In this document: positions 22,901 to 33,670 of the stretch, in pieces
Layout of the letters: every line of letters starts with the position of its first letter
Numbering within the stretch: the stretch's first letter is position 1
NCBI GenBank assembly: GCA_015680685.1
Contig: MNCI01029171.1
Coordinates: 1 to 64,000 of the forward strand
DNA length: 64,000 bases
Direction: 5' to 3'
Source: Gnetum montanum
Lineage: Eukaryota > Streptophyta > Gnetopsida > Gnetales > Gnetaceae
Program-made: the position numbers and the translations under genes
Notes under the pieces: generated by a model
What the model was told of the DNA's origin: nothing
Databases searched by the model: none
The model's input: only the letters and a program-made list of their open reading frames with translations

Positions 22901-25125
22901 AATTTCATCCTACATGGATGAAGTAGTAGGTAAATGAGTTGAGGATAGAGGGATGTGTGTAGACAGATGCAAAGGATGGCATGGATATGGGGGTTCCGCT
23001 CAAGTAGATGATGAATGAGTTCAATGATATCTTAGAGGATAATAATGATGTTGGAATGAGGCATGGTTGGCTAAGCCATGTGGAGAAATGGGTTGTTGAA
23101 CATAGTGCCCATATGAATTTGGTTGCTTGTAAGGGTGCTATTGTCTTAGTGGTGGCATCCCCCACACTTGTGGTTATTGCCATTGTTGGTATTACTCATA
23201 TGGTTGTAGTGAAGCTCCACTTGGATAGTAATCTAGTTATTGTTGGTGGAATTTCCTTGGATTACCTTGAGGATAAGGTAATCATTTAGTTTCTTGTCTC
23301 TGTGCTAGTTGAGGATCTACTATGTACACCCCAAACTCTTATAAGTGTGACATCATAGCAAAACATCCCTTACGATGGTCATATTGACAAATGTCACATC
23401 CAACATCATCATTGGAGTTTGTCTCCACAACTTCTTCTACTATAGCAACGTTGCCCTTACCTCTTTAGTAGGAACATTCAACTTATTTACATCTCCTATA
23501 GTTGTGATTAATATTCTACTCTTTGGATTCTTCAGCAATCTTAATAGAAGTTTGAAAGTTTTCATCCAAAGAGTCCCATAGTTTATCAACCTTTGTCAAA
23601 ATATCAAAAATAGATTTTGGATGAGCAAGGTTTTCTTGTTCACCACCTCATTGAGTGGTGACTTCTCCTTATCACAACATTAGGCCTCCCTTTTCTTGAT
23701 TGAAGGATTCCTATTATATACTTTTGCACTTTTCCTCTTTCACAACTCATCTTCTTCTTTTGCTACATGCTCAATCAACCTTTGGATTTGATGAGTTCTT
23801 AGTTTAGATAGTCTTGCTTGGGCATAAACTCAAAGAGTTCTTCTAGTTTCTGCTATGATCCCATCTATGATGTGGTGCAGTTATTCCCTCTAAGAATAAC
23901 CATGACTAGGGCATTGGTGTAGGAGAGAATAATATTTACTCATGGTGGCATCTAAGGGTTCATGTATTCCCTATTTTCAACATGGATTTTCCTTCTTAGA
24001 ATAGACACTTTGGAGCACGTTTAGTATTTGTCATTAAATAGTTCTTGTATGGTACTCCATCTATCAATGGATTTTGGTTGTAACGATTAATGCCAGCCTT
24101 TTGCCTCTTTGATGAGTATTTTGGGAAATAGCTTCAATTTCTACGAGTAATTTTCTTTGTTTTGTAAGACATAAGCATTGTGAAAGGCTTATAGATGATT
24201 TTGTAGATTAGAGTTATATCACCCCTTAAATCTTGGGATATTATTCATATTTAAGTGCTTGATCTAATTATCTCTCACATGCCTGGTTGGAATTTTGATA
24301 GCCTCTGTAATATTTAACATACTTTAGGTTGCTAGTAAAGGCTCATTGTCATCATTATTTTGTTATTGTTGATGATGTCCCCTATTACCTCCTTCATTCA
24401 TTGTGGGCTTGGCAATTAGTATTATTGTCCCACTACTCACCTCCATCATGATTATTCCTTCTACAACATTTTTTAGAACTAGAAGAAGAGGAAGAAGAAG
24501 ATGAAGATGAAAGGGATGAATAGGGAGGAGGACTACCACCACCATGGTATCTACTAACTCCCCTTAGGTTTTCATGACCATGTTTGTCAGGTTTCTTATC
24601 ATCTTAATGCTTATCTAAGCCCCTACCTTGATTGCCATCTTTACTTGAGCTGGGATTGTTAATAGTGGACTATAGATTTAGGGCCACATCCTCATCACTA
24701 GTAACAAGGGATGGAGAATTTCCATTTTGAGAGCCCCCAAAGGGAGGATCCTCATTTTCGTCTTGGTTCAATAGGAACAAGGGATTGGTAAACTATTTTT
24801 CCTTCACAAACTCATGTTGCTTCTCCTGGTGTTGATCTCGTTGGCATTGTGTTGCAGTGGAATGGTGGTAGTTATAATCATGCATAATGTACTCCTATTA
24901 AAGATCTTGGATGTCTAATTTCTTAAGATTTTAAAGAAATATCATGGGCATAGATCAATCAAGAGGCATTACAATGTTGCCTTCCATGTCATGCCATCAC
25001 ATTTGTTTATCTTGATGTAGGATAAAGGTGAAGTCAGACACATACTCATCTAGATGAGTATATACCACCTTGTGTTCTTGAGGGATTGATTCTTTAGCAT
25101 CATTAGGCTTATGAAAATAAGACAT
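22901..25125 (-). pseudogene. gag of A1, broken
   Basis: It starts at the ATG at 25125 on the minus strand (MSYFHKPNDAKESIP), about 135 bp after the primer site. A Gly/Pro/Ser-rich low-complexity stretch lies at 24545-24480 (HGGGSPPPYSS then a run of about 16 Ser). The capsid-like core follows (about 24330-23900, with NNIPRFKG, FNDKY and RRKIHVENREYMNP). A Lys/Arg-rich tail covers 23780-23700. It parallels the gag of A2 at 41370-43430, where the same Gly/Pro/Ser stretch appears. A plus-strand open frame at 23008-23289 is only its antisense shadow. Confidence 0.8.
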
Positions 25126-25259
25126 TTTGAAAACAAGTAAAACATCAGTTTTCTTATGTGATTATATTATGTGTGAGAATGATGTTGACCTTAGGATTTT
25201 TCCCTTGAGGTTAATGATGCTCACTACTCCTAGTTACTGCATGTGTCAAATAAAAAGAG

Positions 25260-25277
25260 TCCCTAGTAATGGTGCCA
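25260..25277 (-). promoter_or_regulatory. Primer-binding site for tRNA-Asp (A1)
   Basis: The minus strand reads TGGCACCATTACTAGGGA directly after the 5' LTR end TCATCA plus one T. The complement of the plant tRNA-Asp 3' end is TGGCGCCGTTGCCGGGGA. All five differences are transitions, three at CpG positions, as expected from methyl-cytosine decay. Confidence 0.85.
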
Positions 25278-25278
25278 A

Positions 25279-26169
25279 TGATGATTGGCTAAGGTACACC
25301 TACACTCAACCATATGAATCCAATTGAATTCCATGAACTTTATGTCTTTTGATACACTAGTCTTTTAGAAAGTGAACCTTGCCCTCATAGTCATTCATTG
25401 TTTTCCTGATTACAATTATGATGTACAAAGGTATGGTTAAGTGTAATCGAGACATATGATTTATATCATTTTATATTTTATGGTTTTGGTACTTTAAATA
25501 AATAGGATAAAGAATAAAGTAATTTAACGTCTACTTTAATCTAATTGGCTAACTATTGTTTAACTAGTCCTAACATAAGTATCTAGTCTCACTTGTCATA
25601 CACATCCTGAACACATATAAAATTGTTGGGTTACAAAGCATTAAGCATTGTTGGGATTACCAAATGTCATATCCATGCTCGAAGTGGTCATACTTGTGTG
25701 TTTACTTAATTGTTATTTAACTTATCTTGCTTGCTTAATTAATTACCTTAATTACCAAAGAACATTGAATAAATAATTGAAAACATTAAATGCATGAATA
25801 AAACATTTAAGCTATCTAGATTGTTGTGATATTTATCAAGAAGTTTGTCTTTATTGTTGCACATACTATCATGCTTAGGTACAACAGTGCTTGAATAAAG
25901 ATCTATACACTCAATGACACCTGTTGTAAGCACTCAAGAAAATATTCTAACTTTCAAATGTAAAAAATGCAAGAGCTTCACTAAAACTATGATAAGATGA
26001 TGCCTAAACATAGTGGGTTGGCACATGTTTATAGGAAAGAACAAGCCCTGCATTGATGAGGCCATGTTAATGCATCAAATGATGTGTTGATGGGGCCTAG
26101 TCATCATGGCCCAGTCGATGGGGCCTAGTTGGTGAGGCCCAATTGATGTTGCCAATCCATGACTCATCA
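25279..26169 (-). repeat. 5' LTR of A1
   Basis: 891 bp bounded by TGATGA (left) and TCATCA (right). On the minus strand a GGCC/ATCGA-rich U3 block (26165-26045) leads to a TATA box CCTATAAACATG (26035-26024). The homologous LTRs are 13219-14101, 2704-3571, 1112-1960, 387-1105 and, on the other strand, 40251-41159. Confidence 0.9.
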
Positions 26170-26565
26170 CTAATGGACATTGATGTTAATATATCACTTC
26201 ATATTCCCTCAAAAGTAAAGCTTATCCTTCTCATAAATAGTTTTTGCTATCAAGAAATTTATAATATTCATTATAATATTTTCCCTAGGCCTAAAACCAA
26301 ACTTGTGATGACCTATCTTCTCATAGATTTTGTACTAATGTTCCATTGGTTCTGTAGCTTGAACCTTTGTCTTTTCTATCAAAACATGATTCTTATCAAA
26401 TTTGAATAAATCTTTCTCTTCTACTTCTAATTCTAGTTATCCAACATCAATCCATTATCAAAGTTTATATATATTTATTTTGAAATCTTGTAGGTAGTTG
26501 AAAAAGCTAAATGTATCAATATTTTGGAATCTCTAAGGTGTTTCTTCCTTCTCCTTGGAAGACAT
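26170..26565 (-). pseudogene. Unknown retroelement ORF, N-terminal part
   Basis: The minus strand has an ATG at 26565 (MSSKEKEETP, then RFQNIDTF after a stop) and protein-like segments such as EKDLFKFDKNHVLIEKTKVQ and YEKIGHHKFGFRPRENIIMN, with scattered stops. It runs up to the insertion point of A1 and should continue at 13218. The array of inverted repeats at 26880-28420 lies upstream of its start. I do not recognise the family. Confidence 0.5.
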
Positions 26566-26879
26566 TTTGGATTAGAAATCAAAGGACTTCAAGAAAGCTC
26601 TTCTTAGCACTAAATTGGTAGCTCTTACTCTACTTCAATGCTTAGCTTTATTTACTTATGAATTTATGATTCAAAATCATGAATATATTTGTCCATTAAT
26701 ACCTAAAGCTTTGTTTTCTAATTCACTCATTTGACACATGTTGTAAATTCTAATTTGGTTGAGCTACTCTATTATCACTTTTTAATAATTGCAAGCTTAG
26801 TATGAAATTCTTGGCTTACCTTTTATTAATTTAGGTCTTAATTTTCTTTAGAGAGTGATTAGGCCAATGCGACATATAA
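26566..26879. other. Leader between inverted-repeat array and unknown ORF
   Basis: No gene. AT-rich sequence upstream (minus strand) of the ATG at 26565. It may be the transcribed leader of the element whose LTR-like array follows. Confidence 0.3.
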
Positions 26880-28420
26880 GTATATTTGCTTCGTAGAACT
26901 ACATTTTTATTTTTACTAATGAGCTCTTTTAATCTTTTTATTCTACTAATGCTAACATAATAGTTAAAACTCATATAGTTACATGAGATTACTCTTCTTC
27001 TTCTAGTGTTATTTAAGCTATTAGAGTAGGAAATTTGACTACTTTTTGATTCTACAGAACCTCTACTAATTTGGATTTTAATTAGGCTATAATATATTTT
27101 AATTTTCTTTTTCTTTATTTGTGACTTGTTGAGATAGATACAAGCATAGATTTAAATCATTATTTGTAGTAAGTCTTGTGTCTAATTTCCTGAATTAGAA
27201 CACCTTCATGCTTCTATATAGCTTGTAGAACCAATTTATAGAATCATTTTTTGATTCTATGAATATAATTCTTTTATCCCAATCTTACATGGTAGAACAG
27301 ATTTAGATTTAGCTTGTAGAGCTAATTTGTAGAACAAATTTTTAATTCTAAAAATGCTTCCTTTTATGTTATGAACTTAAGTGGCTTTTAAGGCTATCTT
27401 TAAATTCTTAAAGACCTTTCTTATGTCAAATTTAGCTAAGCTAGATTAAAATTATAATTAGGCATGTGTAAAATAATCCTCAATAGGTCCCATGTTCAAG
27501 CTCTTTACTATTGGCACTAATGTGTCTTGGAGAAGTATTTTAGCTCTTATTTGTGGAAGCAAATTCTTATTCTATGAACCTATGCTTTGCTAATGTTGAT
27601 GTGGGATAGTCTTTTTAGAGCTTCTTTATAGAATCAACTTTTGGTTCTATGAGCTTATTAAATTTTTCAAAGCTGACATGGTAGAAAAAAAAGAAGCTTA
27701 CTCATAGAACTAAATTTTGGTTCTATAAACCATGATTTTTCCTCACAAAGCTAATGTGGTAGATCCAAAAATAAGCATGCTCATAAAATAAAATTTTAGT
27801 TCTACTAATTAAGCTTCTTCTTTTTCTTTATAAAATATGCTTCATGTTGTTAACATGGCTTATAAAACCATTTTTGGGCTTCTTTGTAGAATTTTTGGTT
27901 TTACAAGCTTATGCTATGCAAACATTGACATGGTTCATAGAACGATTTTGGAGCTTGCTTGTAAAACTAATTTTTTATTCTACTAACTATGCTAATTTTT
28001 TTTCTTCTGAATCAAATGTTGACTTAGCAAACCCAAAGATGAGATTGTTTTTAGAATCGAATTTTGGTTCTATGAACTCATTAATTTATTATGTTCTATC
28101 TTAAGTGCCAATTTGGTAGAACCATTTTTGGGCTAACTTGTAGGAACAATTCTTGATTCTATGAGCTACACTTCACTGTGCACTCTATCCTTAAATGATA
28201 ATGTGACTTGTAAAATCAACCTTAAGCTTATTTGTAGAATCAATTTTTGGTTCTATGAATTGCACTTATCTTTTAAATATTGAGATGGATTTCTTGGAGA
28301 ATAATTTTTTGGTTCTATAAGGATATACTATACAAAGGCTAATGTGGCATAGATAACTATTTTGGTGGTTGATTATTGAATTGAATTTCAATTCTACAAA
28401 CTGTGCAACTTTTTATCCTT
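26880..28420. repeat. Array of about a dozen hairpin repeats (AGAACCAA...TTGGTTCT)
   Basis: Degenerate units spaced about 50 to 110 bp, each containing an inverted repeat of the form GTAGAACCAA-ATTTT-TTGGTTCTA followed by TGAGCTT or TGAACT. Good examples lie near 27620-27660, 27695-27725, 28035-28080 and 28225-28262. Between them a TAATGTGGTAGA-type linker recurs. The array lies upstream of the unknown minus-strand ORF and is probably the U3 repeat block of its LTR. No coding potential was seen apart from accidental frames. Confidence 0.75.
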
Positions 28421-30297
28421 ATATTTTCTTGTATAGTTGATGTGGAAAAGCTAAAAACAAGCACTTTAGACTAACTTAAGATATTCAAAAATGATGTTCC
28501 AAATCCAAATTGGGTGGGCATACCAAGGATTATAGACACTTGATTAGGTTGGATGAAATTTGGGTGGTCCATGAATTGTATCTCACATGTGGTTAATATA
28601 ATAAGGGTCTAAAATTGATTAATGATGTTAACCCTATTATCCTTAATTGTTGGAGTTTGGGGCTATAACTCTACCTAAAAAATTAGTGATCCATCCTACC
28701 ATGATGAATTTGATCTTGCATTTTTTCTCAAATTTGTAAAAGAGGAAGATTCTTCATATGTCATGGGAACTTTTTTCACTTTTATTTTAGGAATGTATGT
28801 TGAAGGAAAAGTATCTTTAACCAATCTCTTTTCATTATCACAAGTCTAAACCATAAGCCTAAAAAAGGTTGCATAATAGAGAAGAAAAGTAATTCAAAAT
28901 AAAAAAAAGAAATAAATAAATTCAAGGTCATAATTAATTTGTCAATTTGATGGTTTCATTAATCAGTGATAACTCTAAATCAATAAAATATATCTACATA
29001 TTTATCAAAGGAAATTGAAACTGTAATAAATTTGCTAAATACATACTAATAAATAATTTAGAATCCATAAAAATAATACAAGAATAAGAGAAAGAGGTTC
29101 AAGAAATTTATAATTATTAGAATGAGATCAAAATCCATGGCTATTGCAACATTACCAAAATATTGCTAGATCTTAACATTATTGCATTATAGAATATCAT
29201 TATGAATTAATCAAATGGTAGACCACAAGTTACGTTGGATAATATTGTTAGGATTATAATGTCTAGAACATGCAACATTGAAAAAATGATAAGAATCACT
29301 TTTTAAAATTAATTTAGAAGCAACAATACAAAATGTTTTTATATGAGAATAGTGTTAAAAATAATTCTCAATTTCTATTAAATTATTTATAAAATTCTAT
29401 CAATCTCCTATTTCCCTAATGGTTTAGATTGCGAAGTTATCCTCCTTCAATTTTGTATCTGTTCTAGATCAATTTAGCTTCAATTTAATAGTTAAACTAG
29501 CTTCTAGCTAATGGTTGTGAGCTACTATAGGTCATATGAGATTATAGCACCCCATCCAAATTATGATTAATATTAATAAGTAACTACTACCTAACATTGT
29601 AGTAATCATCCACTATGAGTCTTCAATAGTCAAATATTCATTTTTCAATAGTCTAGAGTTTGAATAGCCAATATGGGCTATGAGTCACATGAACTTACAC
29701 TTTTGATTCCAATATTGACTATAGATGGATGTGAGTTGCATGACCTTACATTGATGGAAAATAACCTTCTGTAAATATATTTATTCTAACCTAGTGTGCA
29801 TCATAGCTAGTTGTAGCTTTCATTGGACATCAAATCTTCACATCTTGAGAGTGACTGCAAATTCCATTGCCTTGTATCTAGTACTTAAATGTGGACTATC
29901 ATTCATTGTGAGTCAGATGACCTTGTAGTTCTTCTTCCAACAAAGTTTAAGGAAAAATTCACTTACAAGTTGACTTGAAAAAGCTCTATCTCATCCCTTA
30001 GGTATCTTGGTATAATCGTACTATATTAACAACTTAGTAAAATAGATTCATAGATAAGAAGTATAAATTAGACTCTAAGTGCTATCAAATATGACTGGCT
30101 ATGATTTTCATGAAGTTGCAACTGCCTACCAATATGACAAAAAACATGAGAAATAAATGAAATGTAAAGTATTAATTCATAGCCTAATAGTGTGTTGAAA
30201 GTTTAAGAATGAGAGGATTTAAAACATTATAAATGATATTCTTTCATTCATCTTGTGTGCATGATTTAGCCATACCCCCTTTCTATGACACAACAGG
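28421..30297. other. No gene seen; AT-rich decayed sequence
   Basis: No long frame, no domain and no repeated structure could be supported. It is probably very old repeat, and it ends at the 5' LTR of element G. Confidence 0.4.
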
Positions 30298-31363
30298 TAT
30301 GGACGTTTGGTTTGTTAAAAATTCAAGAAAAATGGATAACAAGGTTGTTTATGTGGTTGTGTGATTGTTTTGTTTGTAGGATAAGAACTTGGATTTAGAC
30401 AAGAAGGTTTGTAGAAGCTCAAGGACATGAATAAGGAATGAAGAATTCAAAGTGCAAAGAAATGGTGAATAAAGATGTCTTCAAGAAACAATAGACATTT
30501 GGGTAGAATTGAATGCAACACAGGCAAAGATGTCTCTACAAAATAGCAAATGTCTTTCATTAGACAAAGAAATATTTCAACAAACAAAGATGTCTTCCTA
30601 GAATTAAGGCCAACTACAGAAAAACGTCTTTCATTAGATAAAGACATCTTTCTGGAATGGAAACCAAATGTAGAAAGACATCTCAACTACGAAGAAGATG
30701 TCTTCCATAATTGTTAACTAGCCATTTCATGAGTTCCAAGATGAATTTAAAAACATAGTGGCTATAAGAAGACATCATTCTTACTGGGAAATGTATAATC
30801 TTTTGTATAATCATTGTGTAATCATTTGACAATCATTGTAATCATATTGCTCCTCATAATGTTATCTTTTATTTGTTGTAAAGTGAGGTGTACCTTAAGT
30901 ACAACGATTAACAAACTAAGTTGCATTCATCCATTATAAGTTTTGTTCTCTTCTATTGCCTTGTAGGGTTAATGTGCTTCTTATAGAAAAGCATCCTACT
31001 TGAGCTTGTCGAGATCCTGTGGGATTGAGTGTTGGTGTAGCGCCATATCACTTTAGAGTGGAGCTCAAGCTTGTAAAGGTTGTGGGATTTTTGAAACCAC
31101 ATTTTGTTGGGACCTTGTAGGGTTGAGTTAGATTTGTGACATTGAATCACTCCAGAGTGGAGCATAGAGCTTGTATAGGGTGTTGTATCCCTCAAACCAC
31201 ATTTAAGAGCAACATAGTTTAGAGGTGTTCTTGTGAACTACCCTTTGAGTGTGGACTACCCAAGTTTGGGAACCATGTTAAATTTGGTGTGTGTGCTTTG
31301 TCCCAAAAAAATTTATTTTGGGGAACTTATTCATCCCCACCTTTCTAAGTTCAACAATCCATA
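30298..31363 (+). repeat. 5' LTR of element G
   Basis: 1066 bp from TATGGACG to TCCATA, matching the 3' LTR's TGTGGACC...TCCATA. From 30470 to 30720 it holds a cluster of AAGATGTCTTC/AAGACATCTTT words, then a TATA-like GCTATAAGAAG at 30761-30771. It also holds a direct repeat 'actccagagtggagc' (about 31147), with a relative near 31052 ('ctttagagtggagctc'). Confidence 0.8.
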
Positions 31364-31365
31364 AG

Positions 31366-31383
31366 TGGTATTGGAGCTTGGTA
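31366..31383 (+). promoter_or_regulatory. Primer-binding site for initiator tRNA-Met (element G)
   Basis: TGGTATTGGAGCTTGGTA starts two bases after the LTR. The usual plant site is TGGTATCAGAGCCTGGTT. Fourteen of 18 positions agree, and three of the four differences are transitions. Confidence 0.75.
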
Positions 31384-31418
31384 CTCTTCTTTGTCATCAT
31401 CAACTTTAAGAGTGAAAA

Positions 31419-33150
31419 ATGGAGGGGAAATCTTATATAAAGCCACCCATGTTTGACAAATTCAAATTCATCTATTGGAAAGGTAAAATGTAAGGAGTCT
31501 TCAAATCCATGGAGTTTGAAGTTTAGAAATCAATCCTTGAAGGCTATGCTCTGGCTATTGATAGCTACACCAGAATCATCAAGCCTCACAACAAATGGAC
31601 ATAAAAGGAGAAAGATAAGTTTATGTTTGATTCAAAAGTAAAGAATTTTTTATATTGTTCTTTGAGTAAATTTTAATTTAATAGAGTAGTGGGATGTAAA
31701 ATAACCAAATAAATTTGGCAAAATTTAGAAGCTACTTATGAAGAAACCTTTATTGTTAAGCAATCAAAATTATTAGTTTTGCAAAGTGAATACAATAAAC
31801 TTTAAATGATAGAAGGAGAGAAAATAAAAGAATACTTCTCTAGAGGGAATGATATTATTGTAGATATTAGAGGTACTAGTGAAAATATTTGCTTGAAAGC
31901 GATGTGATGATTAAAATGAATAGACTTAGCTAGAGTTTAGACCAAAGGCCATAGCCATGGAAGAAATCAGAGATTTCTTACCTTTGAAATTTCAAGGACT
32001 TCAAAGTGCTCTCATCATCTATGAAATGAATCTCATAAGTGAAGGAGCCATCCAAGAAAGACCTATTGCTCTAAAGACTACCTCTAAGAAGAAGGAGGTC
32101 AATGAGCATGATGAAGGTAGTGAAGATGAGATTGCTATTCTAACTAGGAAGATACAATAACTAATAACAAGAAGAAACATGGGGACATTTTAGCAATGAT
32201 CTAATTAGTTCAAAGGTCAAGAAAGAGGTAAAATTTGTTTGAATTCTAACTTAGACTTCTCTTCTATAGAATTTTGGATTTTTGGAGGAAGCATCCATAT
32301 GGCCTTCGAATGTCCTAGTAATTTCAGGTTGCAGTCCAAGAACAAATCCATTGATGCAGTAAGGAAAACCAACTTCTATACAAGTTGGGATGATGGGAAG
32401 TAGAGTGAGGAAGAAGTGGAGGATGATACGAAAAATTCACATCTCATATACATGGCCCTCACTAATGACAAAGCTAATTCATTAGATGATGATCTTAACA
32501 CTAATGAAAGGTTTGATCTTTTATTCATTGAGCTTCTATCATTTCAAAGTCTTTGCACTAAGTTAAATAAACAAGTCAAGTCAAAAGATTAGAAAATATA
32601 TTTATTGAATTTGACAATTTTTGATCTTACTAAATAACTCGTAGACCTAAGGGCTAAGAATGAAAAGCTAGCCTCATCTTTAGAGTAGGTCAAAGTGGAA
32701 GTAGTAGACGTAAAATTAATAAATGAAAGATTGATAAAGAGAAAGGAATCCCTTCAAATGGTAGGAAGAAGTCCACATGAAAAGAGTGGTCTAGGATGCT
32801 ACACATAAGAGAAATCATCTTCTCTAAGCCCATCACAATTGAATGATCCTCTAGAAGCAAAAGCCAATACATAAAAATTAAAGGAAGCATCCATCTTTCA
32901 AAAAGGTTCTCAAAGATTTGATTATCCTAGTCTCTCATGATATCATAGGAGGATGAGGTGCTATTATTGTTACAAGTTAGGACATAAACAATGGGATTGC
33001 AATCTCAAGTATTATCATATAAATAATTGGTCATATCATAGGACTCCTTAGTCTTATCAAAGTGCATTGAGAAAGGATTTTATGCAAGATCATAGGGGAG
33101 ACCAAATGTCAACTTAAAAGACCAAATAAACTAGAAACGAATGGAGAATT
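31419..33150 (+). pseudogene. gag of element G (UBN2 type), broken
   Basis: It starts at ATG 31419 (MEGKSYIKPPMFDKFKF). One frame then holds the classic Ty1/copia gag pattern with stops: KSILEGYALAIDSYTRI, IWQNLEATYEETFIVKQSK and EYFSRGNDIIVDIRGTSEN (to about 31900), after which frame shifts occur. A CCHC zinc knuckle CYYCYKLGHKQWDC lies at 32959-33000 (C-x2-C-x4-H-x4-C, complete). Gag packages the element RNA. Several stops replace likely Trp or Gln codons, so no product is expected. Confidence 0.8.
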
Positions 33151-33400
33151 AAATAGTAGGAATAGGGGAATTAGAACAATCTCATCAACAAATTCATAAG
33201 AGGAAGCCATGATTTGGAAATTAGAGAAGTTTGGTTGAGAAAAGAATCCCCAAAATAGGAAACTCATTTTCTAGCTCTTTAAACACCATCAATTTTTGAT
33301 AGCAAAGTAAATAAGTAGAGGTAAGCTTTCTTTTATTTTTACAAGCTTTCATTAAGACTGTAGTCCATTGGCAACCTTTTCCTACTCCATCCTAATCTTG
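33151..33400. other. End of gag region, no pol
   Basis: Sequence rich in Asn, Arg and Glu codons in one frame, with no protease (D-S/T-G), integrase or RT motif. Pol is absent here. Confidence 0.5.
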
Positions 33401-33670
33401 GAAAATATGTCTTTCCAACATGAAAGATGTCTCTTGAAAGACGTCTTCTAATGAAAAAAGACATTTCTCTAAATTTTTGTGCATTGTGAGGAAGATGTCT
33501 ACTGTGCAAGAAAGATGTTTATTATGAATTCCAAACATGAGAAATATATCTTCCTTCTATTAAAGATGTCTTCTTTTTTGTTCAAAACCCTTGTTTGCCA
33601 TTGTTATTAAAAGAAAAAACACTCAATTTTGTTGTATTCTTTCAGATTCCTTTAGTTCAACCTCATAGAG
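33401..33670 (+). promoter_or_regulatory. Internal LTR-like palindrome block of element G
   Basis: It carries 'gaaagatgtctcttg', 'aaagacgtcttct', 'gaggaagatgtct' and 'aaagatgtcttct', the same AGACGTCT-type words as the element's LTRs. A TATA-like TTATTAAAAG at 33604-33613 follows, then the ATG of the second ORF about 60 bp on. The order copies that of the LTR promoter. Confidence 0.5.

Larger units (their letters stand above)
13219..26169 (-). mobile_element. Element A1: complete-structure Ty3/gypsy LTR retrotransposon, decayed
   Basis: About 12.95 kb on the minus strand, in order: 5' LTR (26169-25279), primer site for tRNA-Asp, gag, protease-RT-RNase H-integrase, non-coding module (18900-17193), large extra sense ORF (17192-14326), polypurine tract and 3' LTR (14101-13219). 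A 5-bp duplication flanks it. The integrase-after-RT order marks Ty3/gypsy. The tRNA-Asp primer and the extra ORF after integrase fit the Athila/Tat side of the non-chromoviral gypsies; I see no chromodomain. All ORFs carry many stops, so it cannot move by itself. It interrupts an older ORF (10691-13218 plus 26170-26565). Confidence 0.9.

Noticed and set aside
23008-23289. 93-codon plus-strand frame
   Set aside because: It is antisense to gag of A1; the minus strand carries the homology to gag of A2.
26880-28420. CRISPR-like array
   Set aside because: The repeats are degenerate, spacing is uneven, spacers are themselves related, no cas genes exist and the context is a plant genome. A hairpin-repeat LTR block explains it better.
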